Source of the DNA: Azolla caroliniana
Lineage: Eukaryota > Polypodiophyta
Assembly (NCBI GenBank): GCA_043228905.1
Contig: JBHGNT010000003.1
Location: 25,854,001-25,918,000, forward strand
Length of the DNA: 64,000 nt
Reading direction: 5' to 3'
The notes below the pieces were generated by a model. It did no database searches and was not told where the DNA came from. It saw only the letters and a program-made list of their open reading frames with translations. The position numbers and the translations under genes were made by a program. Below are positions 49,272 through 60,566 of this stretch, in pieces (within the stretch, counting starts at the first letter, position 1; every line of letters starts with the position of its first letter).

Positions 49272-49534
49272 ACGTCCCCTCAAGCTCAAGTCGGGTCGGT
49301 TTCAGACGGTATCCGAAATCCGCTTCAACTCATGTTCCGGAGTCTGCGTCGACTCGCTTTATGCAGAGTTGCGGAATCCGTGCTCCAGCTTGCATTGTGC
49401 GTAGTTACGAAGTCTGTGCTTCGGTTTGCGTCTTTCTTCGCGGCTTTGCGCGGTAGATCGGCTCTTCGCAGCTTCTTTGCGTGGTGGCGGAATCCACGCG
49501 TTATTGCGTAGTGCGCGGTTGCGGAATATACACG
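49272..49534 (-). other. Copia-B 3' internal tail
   Basis: Between the pol stop and the 3' LTR lies a GC-rich low-complexity stretch of 'gcggaatc(c/t)', 'gcgtagt' and 'cttcgcggcttt' words. It resembles the repeat tail that follows integrase in copia-A. No protein was recognised. Confidence 0.6.
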
Positions 49535-51148
49535 TTATTGGGTAGTGTCTTCAGTACTCCCCCTCAAGCTTGGCAGGTCAGGGATCGTCAATCCGAGATT
49601 GGTCATGAATTGCCATAGCTTGTTGGCTCCTAAGGCTTTAGTGAAGATGTCGGCCGTTTGAAGATTGGTGCTAATGTGTTGTAGGTCGACATCGCCAACT
49701 AGAACGCGCTCTCGGATGAAGTGATAATGCACTTTGATGTGCTTTGTCCGCGCGTGGAATACCGGGTTCCGAGCCAGATAGATGCTGCTCATGTTGTCGT
49801 AATAAAGGGAAGTTGGATCCTTGATGGGTACGCCCAGATCCTTGAGTATCCTTTTGAGCCATACGGCTTCACGTGCGGCTATGACTGCGCCCCTGTATTC
49901 TGCCTCCGTACTCGAAAGAGCGACGGTAGGTTGCTTCTTGCTACTCCAGGATATTGCTCCGCTGCTGAGGGAGAAAACAAATCCGGAGGTTGATCTTCTA
50001 TCGGCTTTGTAGCCGGCCCAATCGGTGTCGGTGTACCCCTCGAGTCGTATTGGCATTGCGGTCTTGTAGAGGATGCCGCAATCCATTGTGCCGCTCACGT
50101 ATCGTAGAACTCGCTTAGCACAATCCAAGTGAGTATCACGCGGTGTTTGCATGAATTGGCTAAGGATACCAACCGGATAACTGAGATCGGGTCGGGTGAT
50201 CGTGAGGTAGATCAGACTCCCGATGAGTTGCCGATACTGAGTCGGCTCACACGCTTTGGTGCCGGAGTTCGCATCGAGTTTGAGATTACGATCGAGCGGG
50301 GTTACCACGAATTTGCACTCAGCCATCCCGAACTTGTATAACAAGTTGAGGATGTAGTGTCGTTGAGAGATCATGATTCCGGCCGGAGTCCGAATTACCT
50401 CGATGCCGAGGAAGTAGTGGAGCTCTTGCATGTCTGTCATCTCGAACTTGTCAGAAAGGAGGGATTTGACCTTATTGATTTCGACGAGATGCTCACCTCC
50501 AATGACTAGGTCATCCACATATAAGATGATGACGATTGAACTTGCGGAATTGCTTCGTATGTAGAGGGGGTTGTCCGATTTTGACATACGGAAGCTGATT
50601 TGATGAAGATATTGCGTTATCTTCAAATGCCAAGCACGCGGTGCTTGCTTGAGGCCGTAGAGTGGCTTCTTGAGTCGGCAAACAACATTCGGATGGGTGC
50701 TCGAGTTGAAGCCGAGTGGTTGGATCATGTACACCTCCTCTTCTAATTCGCCTTGTAGAAAGGCGTTCTTGATGTCCATTTGATGAAGGTGCCACCCTTT
50801 CGCCGCGGCAATCGCAATTACGGTCCGCACCATCGTCATCTTTGCCACCGGGGCAAAGGTCTCTTTGTAGTCGACACCATGCGTCTGAGCGTATCCTTTC
50901 GCTACGAGTCAAGCTTTGTAGCGGTTCATGGAGCCATCGACGTTATACTTCACCTTGTAGATCCATCTGCATCCGATCACCTTTTTGTGTGGTGAGGTGG
51001 GAACGAGATCCCACGTCTCGTTCTTCCGTAGTGCCTGCATCTCCTCGTTCATTGCTTCGATCCATCGCGGGTCCTTCGCGGCTTCTGAAAAGGTTTCCGG
51101 CTCCCGTACTATCGCTACCTTCATCATAAAGGCGTAATGGTACGCCAT
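49535..51148 (-). pseudogene. Copia-B reverse transcriptase and RNase H, one internal stop
   Basis: The frame reads RT start EAMNEEMQALRKNETWDLV, then a TGA at 50911-50909 where an Arg codon is expected, then an open frame to 49535. It has MDIKNAFLQGELEEEVYM, PLYGLKQAPRAW, the catalytic ILYVDDLVIGG, and RNase H blocks DTDWAGYKADRRSTSGFVF, SSTEAEYRG and HARTKHIKVHYHFIRE. This is a typical Ty1/Copia order, and apart from the one stop the domain is complete. It ends just before the GC-rich 3' tail. Confidence 0.93.
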
Positions 51149-51171
51149 ATAATCATTGTAGCCGAATCGGC

Positions 51172-51664
51172 TTATGGGGTTCTTTTCACGGGTGGATTGG
51201 CGGAGCTTTTCATTTGCAGAGATGAGGGCTTTCTTAGCTCCGATTGGTACCTCGAAACCGCCGAGTGAGTGAGTTGACTCATCGTTGTTGAAGCGATCGT
51301 CTTCGACATTTTCGCCTTGCCTTTGTCCATCTTCGGTCTAGGCTGTGATGTGCTTTGATCGCTCAAAGGCTCTTGTAGTCCGCTCAATCGGGTCGTGATT
51401 GGACTTTCTTCGAATATGCGCATAAGGCGATCTTCATCCTCGATCTCTTGTTCGGCGAATTCCGGATCGAGCGGAGTCGTAGTTGGAGTTGTCTCTGGTG
51501 CGTACCAAGATGCGGACTCGTCAAAAACGACGTCTTGACTTACTCGAGATTTTCGAGTTGAGGGGTTGTAACACTTGTACCCCTTTTGCTCTAGTGAGTA
51601 TCCTACGAGGATACATTTCTCCGACTTCGGGTCGAGCTTTTGACGCTTCTCGTCGGGGATGTGC
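51172..51664 (-). pseudogene. Copia-B integrase C-terminal part, left of the Gypsy insertion
   Basis: The frame reads LDPKSEKCILVGYSLEQKGY, then KCYNPSTRKSRVSQDVVFDE, the end of copia integrase, then a Pro/Thr/Ser-rich linker toward RT. A frameshift near 51175 separates it from the RT frame. The sequence beyond 51668 belongs to the Gypsy LTR, so open-frame residues there are not part of copia. Confidence 0.88.
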
Positions 51665-51668
51665 ACGT

Positions 51669-52301
51669 TGTCGTGAAGAAAACCGTCCACAAGCGGAATC
51701 GGTGCACCGGAGCGTAGGAACCGGCTCTTCATGAACGTACGCCTTATGTTGTACATAGAAGATCCTAGGTAGGTAGATTTAGTAGGTAGGAAGTTAATGG
51801 GGAAACGGCTGCTTCCTTGCCTATAAAAGAAGGGAGACGAGGAGGGGGTGGGGGATCGCGGAGAGTCGAGGACGAAGTGCTGTCGGTTTATGGGTCGGAG
51901 GTCTCCCTCTCTCTCGCTCGCAAACTCCGTAGCTTCTTGCTGTGCAGGTTTCGGGAGGCTCGTGCTGCTCTGAGGAATGCCCGAGTGCTTCCGGCAGCAC
52001 CTCCAACCTACTCTTTCCTTTCTGTGCGTTTACGAACAGGTATCGGCATCTGTTCGCCGGCCTGTTAGGTTGTAACCGACTTCGTGCTTCTTGTTGTTTG
52101 TTTGTTGATATATTTATTTACCTACATTCGTGTCTCTCTGTGTCGGTGTCCCACTCGCGTCTTTGTGTCGAAGGGCCGTGTCCCTGTGAAGCTACGCTCG
52201 CATGTAGTGGGTCCCCTCCCTTCTCCTTTCTCTCTTGCTCTTCGGTACAAGACCCCCGAGGTCCCGCCTCATTCCACGCATCCGCGAGGAATACCTCGAC
52301 A
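51669..52301 (+). repeat. Gypsy 5' LTR
   Basis: Starts 'tgtcgtgaag' (the partner has 'tgttgtgaag') and ends 'atacctcgaca'. A TATA box 'ctataaaaga' lies at 51821-51830, a likely promoter for the element RNA. A PBS-like TGGTGAATCCGACGTG follows at 52305-52320, a few bases inside; I did not assign its tRNA. Confidence 0.93.
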
Positions 52302-52344
52302 TCTTGGTGAATCCGACGTGAAAGAGGCGGCAGAAGAGCAGAAG

Positions 52345-53535
52345 ATGAAGGGGTCGGATCTTGCGGAGGCCATGGCTTCGGCCGTGGATCGGATATTGAG
52401 CGCACGCGAGGGCACCGGCGCCCTCGACAAAGCCATTGAGGTGGTCGTCGGTACGATCGGCCGGTTCAGCGGAAAGGATGCTACGAAGTATTTGGCGTCC
52501 TACGGGGCAGAAATGCTGATGCGGGACATCCCGGAAGAGAGTCGTCTTGCCGGGTTCCCTCGAGTGGCGATGCCGAGCATCCATGCGGAGGTGCTCGAGG
52601 TACGGGCGGAGAGCCGTACCTGGGAAGAGTTCGAAGGCCGACTCCTAGAAAAATACGGGCTGGACGACGCGCTCCAGCTTTCGAAACGGGACTTCATGGG
52701 ATGGGTGGAGTCCCCCGGCAAGGGAAGAAACGCGTCGGCACTCCTCCGGGAGTTTGAGGAACGCTTTGCGCGCCTTTTGGCGCTTGACCGAACCGTTCTG
52801 GATACGAGCCGGGTCCTACTGTTCGTCAAGTCGGTGGACGAGCGGGACCGGGATCAAGTCGGCTCCTTGCTGGAAACCGAAGACGGACTGACGACCGACT
52901 GGGCTGCGGTTAAGAGAGTCTGTGGCCGTTTCGACAAATGGCGAGAATGGGCTGACAACGGGACGACCGGTGCGGGCTCTGTCACAGCAGGGAGGCTTGA
53001 ACCGGCACCGCAAGGGCGAAGGGCAGAGACCCGGGAGTGGCTCGAAACCGGTCCGGCTTCGACCGGCATGGTCAATGACTCGTCCGGAGGAGCAACGCTG
53101 GAGGAGTTGACGCGGGCGATAAAGGATCTCTAGATCGCCCAGACTCGAAGGGAAGGCGGCGAACCGGCTCGTGACCGACGGCCGGCAGCAGGGAACACGT
53201 GCATGTGGTGCGACGAGGTCGGCCACATTCGGAAGGACTGCGGCGATTTCGCAGAGGCGTTGAGGAACCGGGTGGTGTACCTGTGGGAAGACCGGGTGCA
53301 CGCCGGCGACACCAGAAGGGCCCTAAACCGAAACGACGGGCGAGGAGGTATGAAGAGACAGATGGAAGAGGCAGCGGCCCGACACGTGGAGGCCATCCAC
53401 TACTCGGCGTTGGCCGGCATTCGGGTCGGGGGCAGCGAGGCCCGAAAGGAGAGCAAAGACGGATTCTGGTCGGCAATGCTGGAAGGCCTCGCCGGCGCAC
53501 GGTTGAGGAAAGATGAAGCGGACCGCGCTGAGTGA
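52345..53535 (+). pseudogene. Gypsy gag with CCHC knuckle, two in-frame stops
   Basis: The frame opens at the ATG at 52345 (MKGSDLAEAMASAVDRIL). It includes a capsid-like helical region (TWEEFEGRLLEKYGLDDALQ). A TAG at 53131-53133 interrupts it. Translation then continues in the same frame to the knuckle CMWCDEVGHIRKDC (53200-53241) and on to a TGA at 53533-53535. Both stops fit C-to-T changes of CAG and CGA. The upstream open stretch from 52084 is LTR sequence, not gag. Confidence 0.88.
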
Positions 53536-54471
53536 CGGGTCCGTGAAGTAACCGGGTGGAGCGACCCAGTCGAGGAGAAGACGGGCTTCGTAGAAGCCGC
53601 CTGCCGGAACTACGAGGCTCTGGTAGAAGACAAACGAGTGGGGAAGGCCGGAGCGGCCGGGTCCTCACAACGGTACGAGACCCGATTCGGGCAACGACGG
53701 AACGAAGCCGGTGGGTCCAGCGCGCAAGATAACCCCAGGAAGGGCGGATACCGATCGGGGACGGAAATAGAAAGGACCACGGACCTACGAAAGGTCCTAG
53801 AAGAACGGATCCTCGACAACAAAGTGGAGCTGTCATTGCGGGAGGTGCTAGGGATCGCCAAGAAGGAGTTGCACGACTCCATTGTAGACTTGGTGAAACG
53901 GAAGAGGCTGTCGACGGAGACGGAACCGGAAAGACCGGTGGAGGTGCGGACGATGCACATCGACGACTTGGCGCTGGAAGACGAGTGGGCGGAGAGCCAC
54001 TATTCGAGGCCACACTGGGCCCGAGTGACCACGGAGACCCCGGTAAAGATCGGAGATGTTCAGGATCCGGTGGTGGCACTGGTGGACCACAGTTCGGAAA
54101 TAAACCTGATGTCCATGGACTTCTATAAGAAGGGAAAATGGCCGATCAACACCAAGCACGGGTGGAAGATACGGGCGGCGACGCGCGCCACCGAGGAACT
54201 GCACGGGGCCTGCCCGAATGTGCGAGTCAAGATCGGCGACGTCGAGATTGACCAACACTTCTTCGTGCTGGAGACGTCCTCGCATCCGGTCATATTAGGG
54301 GAACCATACATCACGGCGGCGAGAATGGAGACCAAAGTACTAGACAACGGTTCGGCCTACGCGAGGGTCAAAAGCCAGGACGGGCGCCATTTGGTCCAAT
54401 TTTTGACGGTGCGGCTGAACCACGAGCGAAACCGCGAGTCCCTCGGTGGCGAGAACCGGGAGGATTTTTAG
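53536..54471 (+). pseudogene. Gypsy protease region
   Basis: In the gag frame after the second stop, a charged linker leads to an aspartic-protease-like domain at about 54020-54360. The active-site loop reads ALVDHSSEINLMS and the second half has VILGEPYITAARMETKV. The loop is Asp-His-Ser rather than Asp-Thr/Ser-Gly, so the usual glycine is missing. A single-base loss in the T run at 54465-54469 ends the frame at TAG 54469-54471. Confidence 0.8.
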
Positions 54472-57400
54472 AGAGGGCTGCCAAGGCGTGGGGCCGAGAC
54501 AGTCCGGACACTCGGGAAAGATCCCACAGCTGTACGATAGAACCGAAACCGAAGAATCCTTGTACGATATGTAGAAAAATTTGCTTTTCCAACGACGGAG
54601 GGTGTATGATAGTCGGCATCATTGGCCGAGAAAAGGCAAGGGCGGAGGAGCGACTTCGAGCGTGTGGAGTTCTCGGCCCGGACGAGGAAATCAGCGGAGC
54701 CGTGGAGGCGGTCTCCTTCGACGACACCTTGGGGATGCTAAGGAAGGTAGCCGGAGAAGACCGTAACGAAGACCGGATGATACCGGTATGTTCCGAAGAG
54801 ATGTACGAAGTCATCGCGAACTTCAGTCAGGGGCTCGGGTCGGGTCGGACGGCCCGAGTTAGCACGAAGCACAAGACTGTGGACCGGAAGGTAAGGCCCG
54901 TCGCGGCACCCTTACCGGAGGGCAGCAAGTCCCGAATCAGAGGGGTTGCGTCGGACCTCAGTTTGTGAGATCCGGTCTGCATAGGACACACCTTCACCGA
55001 CGGGACGCTCCGGGAGCTCAAAATCGGTGGGGGCGGGTTCTTACTGCCGGCGGAGGAAGACCGGTTTCGGAGAATGCTCGGAAGGCACGGGAAAGCCTTC
55101 GCATTCTCATCAGAAGAGATCGGGTGCGTAGACCCAACAATCGTGGAGCCGATGGTGATATTCACGGTACCGCATGTACTGTGGAATCTCAAGCCGATTC
55201 CAGTACCAAGAGCTCACATCCCGAAGTTGATGGAGCTACTAAGGCAGAAAGTCGATATGGGCATTCTCGAACCGTCGAGTGCCCCATACTCGAACCGATG
55301 GTTTACCGTACCGAAGAAAAACGGCACATTGTGCTTCATTCAAGACCTGCAGCCGGTCAATAGAGTGACCATTCAGAACGCAGGAATCGGACCGACCATA
55401 GACGAGTTCGCGGAGGCCTTCGCCGGAAGGTCGATTTACTCAGTCGGTGATCTGTACTCGGGGTACGACCAGTTCCAGCTAGCCGTGGAGAGCAGAGACA
55501 TTACGACGATGCGAACTCCCCTCGGCCTAGTGCGAATGTGTACCCTGCCACAAGGAGGGACCAACTCGGTGGCCCACATGGTGAATGCAATGAACAAGGT
55601 ACTGAGGGATTGTATCCCAGACATCACCATGCCGTTTGTAGACGACATCCCGATCAAGGGGTGCCCGGTGGAAGAGAAGGACGAGACACTCGGGCCGGGC
55701 GGATGCCGGCGATTCGTGGCAACACACATCGACGACTGCGAGAGGGTGCTACAAAGGCTAGAGGATGCGAGGCTCACCTTCTCCGGGGAGAAATCGGCCT
55801 TCGGGCAATCAGAAATCCTGGTGGTCGGACACCTATGTGGACCATATGGCCGGAAGCCGTCTCTGGCAAAGGTAGAATCCATCTCCGCGATGAAGACCGA
55901 CTGTAGCTCGGTCACGGAAGTTCGGAGGTTCCTGGGGGCGTGCGCGTTCTACCACATATGGATCCCGCATTACGCCCACGTTGCGGAGCCGCTATACGAG
56001 TTGCTGAAGAAGGGGCGAAAATTCGAGTGGCGAGACGAGCACACGGAGTCGGTCCGGAAGCTGAAGGGAGCTCTTGCGGCAGCTCCGGCGCTCCGGAAGG
56101 CTGTCTACGAGAAGGGTACCCTGGTATACATAACGGTGGATACGAGCCCGACCGGGATCGGATGGGTCGTCAACCAAGAAGACAAGGACGACATTCGGTT
56201 CCCGATCCGATTCGGCGCGAAGGTCCTCAGTGAGCGACATCGAGGGTACGCCCAGGTTAAGCACGAGCTCTGGGGTATCGTTTCGGCAGTAAAGGCCGAC
56301 AAAGACTACCTGATCGGGACAGAAGTGGTTATCGAGACGGATTGCCTGCCAATTCTCGGCATGGTTTCTGGATGCGCGACACCGGACCTGGCGATGCTCA
56401 GGTGGATAGCGTACATCAAGTCCCTGGACCCAGAAATACGACACATTTCCGGAAAGGACAACGCCATGGCCGACATACTTTCGAGGGCGAGGTTTGATGA
56501 CGAGGGCGGCATGGTTTCGGAGGACGAAGAAGTCGGCGTGGACTTCTTCGAGGCAGCGTACGTGACGACCGATGGGACGAGCACTCCGGCGCTTAACGGC
56601 TTCGACGAGAGCAAGTATGACGGCGAGTGGCTGCAGATCGGTGGTTTCTTGAGGACAATGACGCCAGATGCGTCATGGACAAGGGACGAGATCAACCGGA
56701 TCCGGAAGAAAGCATACCGATTCTTTCTCTGGGACGGATACTTATGGAAGCACCCGAAGAAGAGGAACGGCGTCCCGCTCCGGGTGGTGGCGATGAAGGA
56801 AGAACAGGAGGAGCTGCTGACGGCTTACCACGACAGCCCTTGGGCTGGACACCGTGGAACGTGGGCCACGTTCGAGAAGATAAAGGGGAAGTACTGGTGG
56901 CCGGGACTGTACCGGGACGTGCATCGGTTCGTGACAACCTGCGAGAGCTGTCAGATGCACTCCATAGTCCGACATCGGGACGAGCTTCACCCTACGTACC
57001 CTCCGACCATCCACTTCAAATGGATGGTAGACTTGGTGACGATGTCGATGGGAGTAGGACAGATGCGGTATCTGGTCTTGGCTCGGGAAGATCTGACGAA
57101 CCAGGTGGAAGGCCGAGCCCTTCAGAACAAAACGACTGCGGCCGTATGTTGGTTCCTGATCGAGGACGTGATATGCCGGTACTGGTGCGTCGGGAAGATC
57201 GTGGCTGATCGCGGGGAGTTGGACGCCGAAGAGGCCGAGGAGCTGTTCGACCGGCTAGGAGTCAAGCTCTCGCTTACCACTGCGTACAATCCGGAGGCGA
57301 ATGGGAAGGTGGAGCGCGGACACGGACCGATCGTCAAGGCGTTAGTTCGGGCATGCGGAGGTCAAGTCGGGAACTGGCCGCGGCTGTTGCCTTACGCGTT

Positions 57401-57965
57401 GTGGGCTGACCGAACTACGCACAGTTCGGTGACCGAATTCATGCCGACAGAGCTCATGTTTGGGCAGAAGCCGATCATGCCGATGGAACGTACGATCTCC
57501 TCATGGGCAACCGTGGACTGGAGAGACGAGATGAGCCGGGAGGAACTGTTGGCGGCGCGCATACGACAGCTCGAGCGAAGGCCGGAGGACGTGGAGCAGG
57601 CTGTGGGAAAGCTTCGGGTGGCAAGGACGAGGAACAAAGCCCGGTTCGACCGAACGCACTGGCTCCGACCGAAGAAGATCGAGGAAGGCGACTGGGTGCT
57701 AGTCTACGACAGCAGCCTCGACAACCAGCACCGAGCGACATGAAAGTTCGCAAGAAGGTGGTTCGGGCCTTACGTGGTACAAAGCGCCAACGACAACGGG
57801 ACGTACCATCTAGCGGAACTCGACGGCACGAGAATGGCGATACCGGTAGCCGGGAAGCGGATCAAAGCGTTCAAGAAGCGTCACGACGACGAGCCGGATC
57901 TGGTTAACCTGGACCGCGACGACGAACGATCCGAAACCGAGGAAGAACCGACGGGCGGGGAATGA
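54472..57965 (+). pseudogene. Gypsy pol: reverse transcriptase, RNase H, integrase
   Basis: After the frameshift the frame runs to a TGA at 54966-54968. It is then open from 54969 to a TGA at 57741-57743, then open to TGA 57963-57965. RT blocks: ILEPSSAPYSNRWFTVPKKN, IYSVGDLYSGYDQFQLAVE, TLPQGGTNS, and the catalytic MPFVDDIPI. RNase H: YITVDTSPTGIGWVVNQ, VIETDCLPIL and HISGKDNAMADILSR. Integrase: zinc-binding AGHRGTW...CESCQMH, then the DDE residues in MVDLVTM, VADRGELD and NPEANGKVERGH. The last segment has FARRWFGPYVV, the GPY/F motif; no chromodomain was seen. Confidence 0.93.
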
Positions 57966-58038
57966 AGGCTGGACCGGTTTTCTCTGTCCCAACTCAATTC
58001 GGCGTATGCCGAAGGATGAGCGGTTAGGTGGGGGCGGA

Positions 58039-58671
58039 TGTTGTGAAGAAAACCGTCCACAAGCGGAATCGGTGCACCGGAGCGTAGGAACCGGCTCTTC
58101 ATGAATGTACGCCTTATGTTGTACATAGAAGATCCTAGGTAGGTAGATTCGGTAGGTAGGAAGTTAATGGGGAAACGGCTCCTTCCTTGCCTATAAAAGA
58201 AGGGAGACGAGGAGGGGGTGGGGGATCGCGGAGAGTCGAGGACGAAGTGCTGTCGGTTTGTGGGTCGGAGGTCTCCCTCTCTCTCGCTCGCAAACTCCGT
58301 AGCTTCTTGCTGTGCAGGTTTCGGGAGGCTCGTGCTGCTTTGAGGAATGCCCGAGTGCTTCCGGCAGCACCTCCAACCTACTCTTTCCTTTCTGTGCGTT
58401 TACGAACAGGTATCAACATCTGTTCGCCGGCCTGTTCGGTTGTAACCGACTTCGTGCTTCTTGTTGTTTGTTTGTTGATATATTTATTTACCTACATTCG
58501 TGTCTCTCTGTGTCGGTGTCCCACTCGCGTCTTTGTGTCGAAGGGTCGTGTCCCTGTGAAGCTACGCTCGCACGTAGTGGGTCCCCTTCCTTCTCCTTTC
58601 TCTCTTGCTCTTCGGTACAAGACCCTCGAGGTCCCGCCTCATTCCACGCATCCGCGAGGAATACCTCGACA
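58039..58671 (+). repeat. Gypsy 3' LTR
   Basis: 633 bases, a near copy of 51669-52301, preceded by a polypurine-like 'aggtgggggcgga' (58026-58038). The TATA box is conserved at about 58191. Differences from the 5' LTR are mostly C/T and A/G changes. Confidence 0.93.
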
Positions 58672-58675
58672 ACGT

Positions 58676-58820
58676 ACGCAATGGAGCTGAATATCCGAAC
58701 ATGTGATAAGTTCGGCTTCTTTCCGAAATTTTTTTCGTGCGGAGTGACCTCGTGCACGCCGGATGTTGTGCACCAGTTCATTAGTTAGACGACCGTATTT
58801 GTAGGTTCGGCCCAATATGA
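58676..58820 (-). pseudogene. Copia-B integrase, middle fragment
   Basis: Minus strand: HVRIFSSIAYV, preceded by NWCTTSGVHEVTPHEKNFG and a decayed 'WAEA' segment. It continues directly into the integrase part left of the Gypsy element (51664 and below). A stop interrupts it near 58785. The right edge is the TATGA target duplication of the solo LTR. Confidence 0.88.
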
Positions 58821-59576
58821 TGACGGGAAGTCAATGCTCGGCCACAACCGAGCTTAGAATGATACACAGAAAACGGGAAATAAATCACGACACAAAGAAG
58901 AGGAAGATACACAGGAGGTTTACGTGGAAAACCCCAAACTAAGGGAAAAAACCACGGCAGCCCATAGGCTGCAAACTGTCACTATGTAAGAATGTACAAC
59001 AGTGAGTTCATTGAGGCAACGACCTCGTGCTCACAGATCTTCGCCACAGGCGGCGGTTACAACAGAGGCAACGACCTCTTTCTCTCTCTCTCTCTCTGTA
59101 CACTGTTATGTGCTCTCTCTTCTTCTTGCACCAACAAAATGACAACCACACCTTTACGTTTGCCCTAAGTCATATTTATACTAATATGACTTTTCGTCTA
59201 TTTACAAATATAGCCTCGATGGACTCTTAGAAACATATTTACCAATATGTCTCCTCATCCGGTTCATACCGGGTCTGCACCATCCGACTCTCCGTAGCCG
59301 GGTACTCCTCATCCGGTTCATACCTGGTCTGCACCATCCGGCTCTCCGTAGCTGGGTACTCCTCATCCGGTTCATACCGGGTCTGCACCATCTAGCTCTC
59401 CGTAGCCGGGTACTCCTCATCCAATTCATACCGGGTCTGCACCATCTGGCTCTCTGTAGTCGGGTACTCCTCATCCGGTTTAGGCCTCGGCCTATCGGCC
59501 TCGGCTGAGCTTGTTCATCAGCACTGTTCTTCTCCCTTCCCATCCGGAGGGACCTGTCTCCCAACATATGACTTGG
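58821..59576 (-). mobile_element. Solo LTR of the copia-C family
   Basis: 756 bases from 'tgacgggaagtc' to 'gtctcccaaca', flanked by TATGA at 58816-58820 and 59577-59581. Reversed, it matches the copia-C LTR at 60567-61160: 'tgttgggagacaggtccctcc' at the start, 'taaatatgacttagggcaaa' in the middle, and 'ttcggttgtggccgagc' near the end. There is no internal region, so it is a solo LTR, presumably left by LTR-LTR recombination. Confidence 0.92.
59251..59480. repeat. 54-bp tandem repeat, just over four copies, in the solo LTR
   Basis: The unit starts 'ctcctcatccggttcatacc' at 59251, 59305, 59359 and 59413, with a partial fifth at 59467. Units differ by a few bases and abut without spacers. The copia-C LTR has the same unit in reverse in fewer copies (about 60580-60715). 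Confidence 0.93.
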
Positions 59577-60566
59577 GCATATGCTTCTCGTTCATCATGG
59601 CCCGCGCTACTTCGAGGATGTGCCGATTTTTGCGCTCGGCTACTCCGTTTTGTTGCGGAGTGTGTCTTCGTATTCCAACATTTTCGCCTTGCCACTCCGG
59701 CCCGAGCCGTTAAAACGCAACCGAATGCGGATATTGCGGAAAGCTCGGCCACCACGATGAAGCAACTGCCTTGATTAAATCGAACTTGGATCCCTTGCTC
59801 TACAATTTGGCCGACGAAGACCAAATTCTTCGTAATGGTCAGTACATGCAAGACATTTTTAATGTAATTTTGCTTACCTTCTTTTCTGAACGGAACATTG
59901 CCAATGTGCCGAATCGGGTGCGTAGTGTCGTCTCCGGTTTCGACATAGCCGGGTCGGTCCGGCTCTCGAAGTTCTCGGAACCATTCTTGATGCAATGTCA
60001 TATGGTTTGAGGCACCGGAATCGACGAACCATACGTCTTCCGGACCGGAGGCACTAGTTGAGGTAGCGGCCGACATAGAGTTTGCTCTATGTTTCATCAT
60101 GAACATTCCGCCACGGTCGGAGTTGTGCGCATACATTCCGCCACGATCTTCGTAGTTGGAGTTGTGCCCGTACATTTCGCCATGGTCGGAGTTGGGTGCA
60201 TACATTCTGCCACGATCTTCGTAGTCGGAGTTGTGTGCGTAATTCGTGAGTTGTCGGCTTGTGAAAGCCGATTCACGCATCTTCTTTCGGCACCTTCTTT
60301 CGGCACTCTTCTTCGTGGTGGCCGAGCTTTCCGCAATATCCGCATTCGGTTGCGTTTTGATGGCTCGGGCCAGAGTCGAAGCTCCCCCTTTTTGCAAAGG
60401 TTCCTCATTGGCCTTTGTTTTGCGGCTGAAATTGGGAGTTGTTGTCGTAGGTCGGACCTCGTCCGCCTTGTCCTTGGCCGAATCGGCCTCTTGCTCGTCC
60501 GCGTCCTCTTCCTCCATTAGAGTGCATGTAGAGCATGTGGCCTTCCGACTCATTGCTCCTTGTACG
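59577..60566 (-). pseudogene. Copia-B integrase start, protease and gag, rearranged
   Basis: 59580-59665 (minus) gives the NGVAERKNRHI stretch of integrase. Next to it, instead of the rest of integrase, lies a short inverted copy of gag knuckle sequence (59697-59760). Then come pre-integrase and protease (59770-60060) with WFVDSGASNHMT, and gag C-terminal sequence up to 60566. The gag part holds imperfect repeats of a YEDRGGMYAHNSD-like motif (60097-60235). The knuckle region is decayed. The element continues beyond copia-C outside the window or is truncated there. Confidence 0.8.

Larger units (their letters stand above)
51669..58671 (+). mobile_element. Ty3/Gypsy LTR retrotransposon nested in copia-B integrase
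   Basis: The 7-kb element has two 633-base LTRs of equal length and the internal order gag, zinc knuckle, protease, RT, RNase H, integrase, GPY/F motif, polypurine tract. The ACGT target duplication lies at 51665-51668 and 58672-58675. Removing the element and one ACGT brings the two halves of copia-B integrase together in frame, which confirms the boundaries. By eye the LTRs differ at about 14 of 633 sites (about 2%). It is clearly more GC-rich than the host genes. Coding is broken by four stops and one frameshift, so it is presumably inactive. Confidence 0.95.

Noticed and set aside
52084-52344. N-terminal extension of Gypsy gag into the LTR
   Set aside because: This part is LTR and primer-site sequence that happens to be open; the first internal ATG is at 52345.
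53072-54079. 335-codon minus-strand open frame in the Gypsy element
   Set aside because: It is antisense to gag/protease, dominated by Ser, Arg and Pro, caused by high GC on the opposite strand.
59251-59480. Regular repeats resembling a CRISPR array
   Set aside because: Units abut with no spacers, lie inside a retrotransposon LTR, and the DNA is plant nuclear.
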